Part shown: positions 58,939 to 64,000 of the stretch, piece after piece | Numbering within the stretch: position 1 is the stretch's first letter | Layout of the letters: each line of letters opens with the position of its first letter | Source of the DNA: Noviherbaspirillum pedocola | Lineage (GTDB): Bacteria; Pseudomonadota; Gammaproteobacteria; Burkholderiales; Burkholderiaceae_D | Reading direction: 5' to 3' | Length of the DNA: 64,000 nt | Assembly: GCF_016632335.1 (NCBI RefSeq) | Contig: NZ_JAEPBG010000006.1 | Coordinates: 248,001 to 312,000 of the forward strand | Notes under the pieces: generated by a model | Database searches by the model: none | Seen by the model: the letters and a program-made list of their open reading frames with translations, nothing else | Told to the model about the DNA's origin: nothing | Position numbers and translations under genes: made by a program

Positions 58939-60495
58939 TCAGGCTCCATCGGGCGTTTTGAAGAAGCCCACTTCGTTGGCCAGGTGCGCTGCTTGGGCCT
59001 GCAGGCTCTCGGCGGCCGCAGCCGCCTCTTCGACCAGCGCGGCGTTCTGCTGCGTGACTTGGTCCATCTGTCCGATGACGGTATTGACCTGATCGATGCC
59101 GGCGCTCTGCTCCTGCGTAGCGGCCATGATCTCGGCCATGATGTCGGTGACCCGCTTCACGCTCTCGACGATTTCGTCCATCGTCGTGCCGGCCTGGTTG
59201 ACCAGCTTGCTGCCGGCGTCGACCTTCTCTACCGAGGTGTTGATCAGCTCCTTGATTTCCTTGGCGGCTGCGGCACTGCGTTGCGCGAGAGTGCGCACCT
59301 CGGTGGCAACCACGGCGAAGCCGCGGCCCTGCTCGCCGGCGCGCGCCGCTTCCACTGCTGCGTTCAACGCAAGGATATTCGTCTGGAAGGCAATGCCGTC
59401 GATGACGCCGATGATATCGGCGATCTTGCGGGCAGAATGGTTGATGGAGTTCATCGTGGTGACGACTTCGGACACCACCTTGCCGCCCTTGACTGCCACA
59501 TCCGATGCCGACACAGCCAGCGTATTTGCTTGCCGGGCGTTGTCGGCGGTCTGTCGAACCGTGGAGGTGAGTTCCTCCATCGAGGATGCGGTCTCTTCGA
59601 GCGAGGCCGCCTGTTCTTCGGTACGCGAGGACAGATTGAGGTTGCCTTGGGCGATCTCGCTGGAACGGTTCGCCACTTCGCGCGCGCTGGCCTGCACGCC
59701 GGAGACAACGCGCAAGAGGCCGGCGTTCATTGCGCGCAAGCCGCCCATGAGCCGTGCGACTTCATCGCGGCCACGGTCGTCGATGCGCGTGGTCAGGTCG
59801 CCGTCGGCGATGCTGCCGGTGACGGCCACGGCGATGTGCAATGAGCGGGTGATGCTGCGGGTAATCAGCGCGGCGCACACGATGGCGAATGCGGCCAGAA
59901 GAATCGTCAAGCCAACCAGCAACTTAAGGCCGGTCTGGTATGCCTCGTTGATCTGCTGTGCGTACTGGTCCATCTCCTTGCGCTGGTACTGCACCATTTC
60001 GCGCAAGCCCTCCTCGTATTTCGTCGAAGACGGAACGTAGCGCTCTTCCAGAATCCGGTTCGAGCCCTCGATATCGCCGTCGTTCTTGAGTTTGATGGCA
60101 TCGTTGCGGGACTTCAAATATTCTTTGCGCAGCTCCAGGATGTGGGCGTAGACCGCCTTTTCCTGTGGCGAGATCAGCACGGCCTCCAGCTTCTTTTGAA
60201 TCTCGTCGTTGCTGCGGGTGACCTCGGCGGCATCCTTGGCGAAGTACTGCGCCAGCGACAGGTCGCTGCTCTTGATGATCGCGTTCGTGCGGCGCACCGA
60301 GCCGAAGGTATTGCGGTACATGTCGGCGGCAAGCCGCTCCTTGGCGATTGGCTTTTCCATCATCTGGCGCGTTGCATCCGCCACAGTCTTGAGCTGTGCG
60401 ATGCCGACCAGGACAGCGACGATGGCCAGCAGCAGGACGATGCCGAAGCCAAAGATCAACCGGGTGCTGATTTTTACGTTGGAAAGCACTTTCAT
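58939..60495 (-). CDS. Methyl-accepting chemotaxis protein (no C-terminal pentapeptide)
   Basis: A 518-residue transmembrane receptor. Helix 1 (about 12-32) and helix 2 (about 192-212) bracket a periplasmic four-helix bundle (TarH-type). HAMP and signalling hairpin follow, with the conserved tip [20 protein letters not shown]. It ends KTPDGA without a CheR/CheB pentapeptide, so it probably depends on other receptors for adaptation. It lies 45 bp downstream of cheW in the same operon. Confidence 0.93.
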   Translation of the reverse strand: MKVLSNVKISTRLIFGFGIVLLLAIVAVLVGIAQLKTVADATRQMMEKPIAKERLAADMYRNTFGSVRRTNAIIKSSDLSLAQYFAKDAAEVTRSNDEIQKKLEAVLISPQEKAVYAHILELRKEYLKSRNDAIKLKNDGDIEGSNRILEERYVPSSTKYEEGLREMVQYQRKEMDQYAQQINEAYQTGLKLLVGLTILLAAFAIVCAALITRSITRSLHIAVAVTGSIADGDLTTRIDDRGRDEVARLMGGLRAMNAGLLRVVSGVQASAREVANRSSEIAQGNLNLSSRTEEQAASLEETASSMEELTSTVRQTADNARQANTLAVSASDVAVKGGKVVSEVVTTMNSINHSARKIADIIGVIDGIAFQTNILALNAAVEAARAGEQGRGFAVVATEVRTLAQRSAAAAKEIKELINTSVEKVDAGSKLVNQAGTTMDEIVESVKRVTDIMAEIMAATQEQSAGIDQVNTVIGQMDQVTQQNAALVEEAAAAAESLQAQAAHLANEVGFFKTPDGA

Positions 60496-60540
60496 TGCAG
60501 GAGTCCTTGGAGGGTCGAGATGAAACGGTGTGGGGCGGGC

Positions 60541-61026
60541 TTAGTCGATGAGGCCGAAGTCGGCGGCCGATACCATGGCGTCGATGTCGATCAAGATCAG
60601 CAGGCGCTCGGCGATGGCGCCCAGGCCGATCAGGTATTCGGTGTCGATGGCCGAGCCCATGTCGGGAGCCGGCTTGATCTGTTCCGGGGCGAGCGTGGTG
60701 ACATCCGACACGCTATCGACGACGATGCCGGTCACGCGGCCATTGATGGACAGGATGATGACGACGGTGAAATTGTTGTAGACCGGCGTGCCGATTTTGA
60801 GCTTGATGCGCAGGTCGACAATCGGCACGATCACGCCGCGCAGGTTCATCACGCCCAAGATGTGCGCCGGCGCGCTGGCGATGCGGGTGACAGCCTCAAA
60901 GCCCCTGATTTCCTGCACCTTCAGGATATCGATGCCGTATTCCTCTTTGCCGAGCCGGAAAGCGAGGTACTCCATCACCGCCTTGTTCGGCTGAGCGGGC
61001 AGTGCTTTGTCGGTGGCGTTCGTCAC
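60541..61026 (-). CDS. cheW: CheW coupling protein
   Basis: A 161-residue protein. I use a GTG start at 61026 because AAGGA lies at the correct spacing and family proteins begin near here. The sequence EYLAFRLGKEEYGIDILKV, then GVMNLRGVIVPIVDLR and VDSVSDVTTLAPEQIKP, is typical of CheW. It links chemoreceptors to CheA. It is in an operon with the chemoreceptor 58939-60495; no cheA is in the window. Confidence 0.92.
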   Translation of the reverse strand: MTNATDKALPAQPNKAVMEYLAFRLGKEEYGIDILKVQEIRGFEAVTRIASAPAHILGVMNLRGVIVPIVDLRIKLKIGTPVYNNFTVVIILSINGRVTGIVVDSVSDVTTLAPEQIKPAPDMGSAIDTEYLIGLGAIAERLLILIDIDAMVSAADFGLID

Positions 61027-61358
61027 ATCTGGTCCTTGTTTAATTACTTGGATTTCCACTCGGCAATTATGTTTGCCGATGGATCGATGTGGCATTCCAA
61101 TGCGTCGGAAAAAGCGGAACGATTCGTTGGCTTAAAGAAATGATGAGGCCTGCGTGAAGCGGCCTGCATGGCGATGCGTACCTGATGTGCAGTCGGAAGA
61201 AGATCGTGTGGCAGCGGCGCGAACGAGACGCGCGGTGGGCCTGCGCTTCGCGCGAATGCACAGGCCACCTCTGCCTGCGCGCATCAAGGCAAACCCCGGC
61301 GTGCGCCAGTAATCCTCTAGGCTGTTTGGCTAATGCCAAAGGCCGGCAGTGCAGCCCG
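61027..61358. other. Intergenic region between cheW and the RES toxin gene
   Basis: No gene is convincing here. It lies upstream of cheW and downstream of the RES gene, so it should hold the cheW promoter. I could not identify a clear sigma-28 or sigma-70 site. Confidence 0.3.
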
Positions 61359-61994
61359 TTAGAAAGCGCTGGGACCAGGTGGTGTGACGGTAATACGGTA
61401 CCGGCTCAGCGTCATTGCAAGCTCATTCCATCGCGCCATTGGCGTGCTGGCGCGTTTGAGGATCTTCGGCGCGGCGCGATCGAACAAGGCGATTGCCGGG
61501 TGGCCGGTGAACCGCGATCGGTAGTAGATGCCGTCGACGCCGTCCTTGTGAGAGTGGACAGCAAGGCTCCACAGGTTAGGGACGTCATACGGGTAGGCCG
61601 TCGTAATGGAGTTGTCGGCACGGCACTGGACCAATCCCTCGACAAAATCGACAAGCCTGAGCTCCTGCACCACTTCAAGTCGCGCCACGGAGCGCGAAGT
61701 GATCGCGGCCTGCGGGAGGCATACATCCTCGTTCCCGGGTATCCGCGAGGGCAAATCGCGCAACACCGTTTCGGCGAAACACACGGCAAATTCCTCCGCG
61801 CAGTACAAGACGCCGAACTCCCCAGCCGGCGCATCAAAACGATAACGAACGTCATCCACTCCGGCGGGAGGCCGGTTGAAGTAGATCGGGTCCTTATCGC
61901 TACGGTGCGAGCGCAACAAGATGCTTCCCGCATCCACCTTCTTTACCGGCAGCGGAATACTGTCGAAGTTTGAGGGCGGCTGCGGACAGGTCAT
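61359..61994 (-). CDS. RES-domain toxin
   Basis: A 211-residue protein with the RES pattern: an arginine in ILLRSHR (28/31), YRFDAPAGEFGVLYCAEE (51-68), Glu75 in CFAETVLRD and Ser160 in DGIYYRSRF, the conserved R-E-S triad. RES toxins degrade or ADP-ribosylate NAD-related targets (NAD depletion or phosphoribosyl-pyrophosphate synthetase modification). The start overlaps the stop of the upstream antitoxin gene (ATGA at 61991-61994), a typical toxin-antitoxin arrangement with the antitoxin first. Confidence 0.82.
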   Translation of the reverse strand: MTCPQPPSNFDSIPLPVKKVDAGSILLRSHRSDKDPIYFNRPPAGVDDVRYRFDAPAGEFGVLYCAEEFAVCFAETVLRDLPSRIPGNEDVCLPQAAITSRSVARLEVVQELRLVDFVEGLVQCRADNSITTAYPYDVPNLWSLAVHSHKDGVDGIYYRSRFTGHPAIALFDRAAPKILKRASTPMARWNELAMTLSRYRITVTPPGPSAF

Positions 61995-62869
61995 CCTTCC
62001 TCTCCGAGCATCGTGGAGATGTAAGCGCTGGCCGCACGCACCACCTTTTCGATATCCACGCCCGGGTCGGCAATGACTTCCTTGGGCGCAAGCCCGTCAA
62101 GCCTGTAGTTCGGCTGCGTCATGAACGCATGGATTGCCCAACAGTCCTGATACCGCTCCTTGAATGGCGCCAGCACGCGCGCCAACCGCGTAGTCGGCAC
62201 GTCCAACTGCCATCGCGGGTAACGGTGACCGCGCTGTCGCGACGGCTCGAGCAACGCATACAGGCGAGCGCTCTTGCGCGCATCGTTGACTGCCTGCTCA
62301 CTCATGCCACTGACGTTCGCCGCTTCCGAAAGGCTCAGATTTTCGGCTGCATCCGCCATCTGTCTTTCAACGTACTGGCGGCCACGCGACAGGCTCTCGC
62401 GCATTTGATGGCTAGGAAACTCCTCTTCCTTGCTTTGCGCCTGCACGGACTCCGCAGCAGACGGCGCATACGAGTACATCCTGAGCGGTGCTACAAGACT
62501 GCCGAACACCACATCTGCGGCCAAATCAAGTCCCGCACGCTCGATCTCTTCCCTTTTCTGGGGGTCCTGAAGGAGCACGGAAAGCTCTGCAAATAGACGA
62601 TCCGCGACGTTCCTGTAGAGCAAGCCGATCTTTTTATCCGGCTTTTCGCGCGTCTGTGCCACCGGGACCAGGACTACATACTCGCCAACGGCAAGGGACT
62701 CCGCGGACTGCGCATCGACTGCGATTGCCTCGTGACGCTCGTCGGCCTCAACATCTGAAGCTGAGATAAGTTGCAATTTGCGTTCAGAATGGGCGCGAGA
62801 TTTAGACTCAGCAAGGCTCCGCTCTAACACCATAAGCACGGGCCGGTTGTTGTCTTGCTGGGTATCCAT
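61991..62869 (-). CDS. Long Xre-like antitoxin of the RES toxin
   Basis: A 292-residue protein, about twice the usual length of RES-partner antitoxins. The central part has a helix-turn-helix-like LSLSEAANVSGMSEQAVND (178-196), and the C-terminal ~75 residues (RYPRWQLDVPTTRLARVLAP, WAIHAFMTQPNYRLDGLAPK) follow the toxin-binding pattern. The N-terminal ~170 residues are an extra region of unknown fold with charged and hydrophobic helices. It should neutralise the RES toxin and repress the operon. Confidence 0.75.
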   Translation of the reverse strand: MDTQQDNNRPVLMVLERSLAESKSRAHSERKLQLISASDVEADERHEAIAVDAQSAESLAVGEYVVLVPVAQTREKPDKKIGLLYRNVADRLFAELSVLLQDPQKREEIERAGLDLAADVVFGSLVAPLRMYSYAPSAAESVQAQSKEEEFPSHQMRESLSRGRQYVERQMADAAENLSLSEAANVSGMSEQAVNDARKSARLYALLEPSRQRGHRYPRWQLDVPTTRLARVLAPFKERYQDCWAIHAFMTQPNYRLDGLAPKEVIADPGVDIEKVVRAASAYISTMLGEEG

Positions 62870-63015
62870 AGCTATCTCCTGTATCTGAACTAACTAAATT
62901 ACATAAAGTTCATAAACCTATTATGGCCTCATCCAGCCGATAGTCAAGAAGCTGGAACCCGGCGAATTTTGTTTCCGAGCAGACGGATCGATTGGCTTTG
63001 CCCGGGATATGGACG

Positions 63016-63042
63016 AAAAAAAAGCCGCCCGGAAGGCGGCCT
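63016..63042 (-). terminator. Rho-independent terminator downstream of 63071
   Basis: GCCGCC and GGCGGC form a short stem (63024-63040) followed on the minus strand by an eight-base T run. It ends the minus-strand gene at 63071. Confidence 0.75.
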
Positions 63043-63070
63043 TTACGCAAGGCAACATACGCCGAAGCGT

Positions 63071-63902
63071 TTATGCGTTGTGTTGCTGGCTACTGCGGTT
63101 GTTCGCCACGTCGTCGGCGCAAATGAAGACAAGCAGTGCATGCGCATCCACGGCTGCCCATCCGGCTTCCAAACTCTCTTTGGCATGGTAGAACATCATC
63201 TCTGCGACCTGCAGCGTCAGCTCGTCGTCTTCTATGTGCTCGCCATCGTCGGGCCGGTATCCGACATTCTCCTCGTACCAATCGTTCTGCTGATCGCGCG
63301 TCATGTGCGCCGCGTCACGGATCATTTGGAATGGCGTCACTTGCGGCTTGAATGCTTCGATGGCGCGGCAGATTTCGACGAAATCCTCTGAATCGAGAAG
63401 ATCACGCAGATGGCTTATTTCGTGATCGTAGAGGCCCAGCGAGAACCGCATTCGTTCAGAGAACTCGCGATCGGCCGCTTCCTTGAAATCAATCCAGATC
63501 CGCAAGTACTGGCCGTTTGGCAGGAGCTTGTCGAAGGACGGGCAGGCGTCGTTGTGCCAGGAAGCGTCCTCAAAGCCTTCGGGCAGGGACACGCCAAGGT
63601 CGCCGAAGCCCGGAAACTCCCGCTGATACAGCGGCATGTCCGGCTCGGTTGCGGCACTTGCGCAGGTAGAGGCCACATACTCGCGGTCGCGGTAGCCGCA
63701 TCCCGGTGCAATACCGTAGCAGGCGATATCGAGGTCCTTGTGCCAGTCGGGCGCAAGGCCGCACTGGCGCGCATGTTCGGCCAAGGCGCTGTTGAGCGCA
63801 GCGCGCGCCACTGTCCGTAGTGTCGTAGCCGTCGAAGTTGAAAGGGCCGGCCTCAAGCACGGCGCGGTAGAGTGTTGCGCAAACGGGTTGGTTATTTGTC
63901 AT
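63071..63902 (-). CDS. Unknown protein with apparent frameshift
   Basis: The natural start is an ATG at 63902 (MTNNQPVCATLYRAVLEAGP), but its frame becomes shadow-like after ...NFDGYDT near 63820. The main frame (TLRTVARAALNSALAEHARQ and the following ~240 residues) has no credible start of its own; only a TTG at 63856 opens it. One base deleted or two inserted at about 63817-63822 would join the two parts into one ~275-residue protein. The C-terminal part contains acidic and helical stretches (DDGEHIEDDELTLQVAEMMF) of no recognised family. Either a sequencing error or a true broken gene. Confidence 0.6.
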
Positions 63903-63913
63903 GGCGATCTCGA

Positions 63914-63938
63914 AAAGAAAAGGCCGCGTGAAGCGGCC
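63914..63938 (-). terminator. Hairpin downstream of the gene entering from the right edge
   Basis: GGCCGC (63922-63927) and GCGGCC (63933-63938) pair over a short loop; the minus strand then reads CTTTTCTTTTC. It separates the partial gene at the right edge from the frameshifted gene and could be a weak terminator. Confidence 0.5.
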
Positions 63939-63961
63939 AAGGTGTTTGCAATCTCGGTGTG

Positions 63962-64000
63962 TCAGAGATCCGGGTAGACCAGCTTGCCGTGGATATCGAT
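63962..64000 (-). CDS. Partial gene at right edge (C-terminal 12 codons)
   Basis: The minus strand reads IDIHGKLVYPDL then a TGA stop at 63962. Only the end of the gene is present, and its frame is set by the stop and by the terminator-like hairpin just downstream. No function can be assigned. Confidence 0.4.
   Translation of the reverse strand: MDIHGKLVYPDL

Noticed and set aside
1-64000. CRISPR arrays, rRNA and tRNA genes
   Set aside because: No regularly spaced identical repeats and no cloverleaf-like sequences with T-loop and anticodon arms were seen on either strand.

Overview
The window is a 64 kb stretch of high-GC DNA that reads like a betaproteobacterium of the Burkholderiales, most likely Oxalobacteraceae (the Herbaspirillum/Massilia/Noviherbaspirillum type). 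This is inferred from codon use, the style of the chemotaxis receptors (one ends in a DWTEF-type pentapeptide), a 92-residue H-NS, a DUF4845 protein and the many short lineage-specific proteins. I found no rRNA, tRNA, CRISPR array or ribosomal-protein operon. The gene content (environmental sensing plus dozens of small unknown genes, an insertion sequence, a toxin-antitoxin pair, a Mom-like protein and an orphan methyltransferase) fits an accessory part of a chromosome, a chromid or a megaplasmid.

Layout. 1-5.7 kb: a secreted beta-helix protein cut by the left edge, a DUF4845 protein, a MarR-like regulator, and a four-gene run of small membrane or unknown proteins joined by 4-bp overlaps or short gaps. 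6-9.5 kb: a chemoreceptor, an orphan beta-class DNA methyltransferase and H-NS. 9.9-12.6 kb: small unknown genes, one resembling a fragment of a phage gpA replication protein. 12.9-16.1 kb: a CheY-like regulator and a bacteriophytochrome kinase with its Rcp1-type response regulator. 16.4-19.4 kb: a 2.6 kb insertion sequence with 25-bp terminal inverted repeats and a 9-bp target duplication, carrying a zinc-ribbon DDE transposase and a STAS-like passenger gene. It sits inside a terminator hairpin that is itself one arm of a second inverted-repeat structure. 19.4-25.4 kb: divergent cyclic-di-GMP enzymes, an M48 lipoprotein peptidase and a NarL-type regulator. 26-31 kb: a methyltransferase, a YdjM-like membrane protein, a lipoprotein, a FliT-like protein and a T5orf172/GIY-YIG-like protein. 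31.4-37 kb: an HDOD protein and a large hybrid histidine kinase in one operon, a DUF1643 protein and an M14 carboxypeptidase.

37-45 kb is the most unusual part. It holds unknown operons, a small ribbon-helix-helix-like regulator (41840) and a three-gene operon ending in a Mom-like GNAT-fold protein (44260). The regulator and the Mom-like operon each have a near-identical promoter in which the palindrome CGTTG-(A/G)TAT-CAACG lies one base before the -10 hexamer. This suggests one repressor controlling both. 45-54 kb: penicillin-binding protein 7 (pbpG), small zinc-finger and antitoxin-like genes, a degenerate HNH-like protein, an HNH_2 endonuclease and a penicillin/AHL-acylase-family lipoprotein. 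54.4-58.8 kb: a minus-strand run of unknown genes that includes three tandem paralogs of an undescribed ~110-residue domain. 58.9-61 kb: a CheW-chemoreceptor operon. 61.3-63 kb: a RES-domain toxin with an unusually long antitoxin. The right edge holds an apparently frameshifted unknown gene and the last codons of another.

All calls were made by reading the sequence. Function names rest on motifs I could see, without database searches. Where I choose an internal start, the reason is given in the entry.
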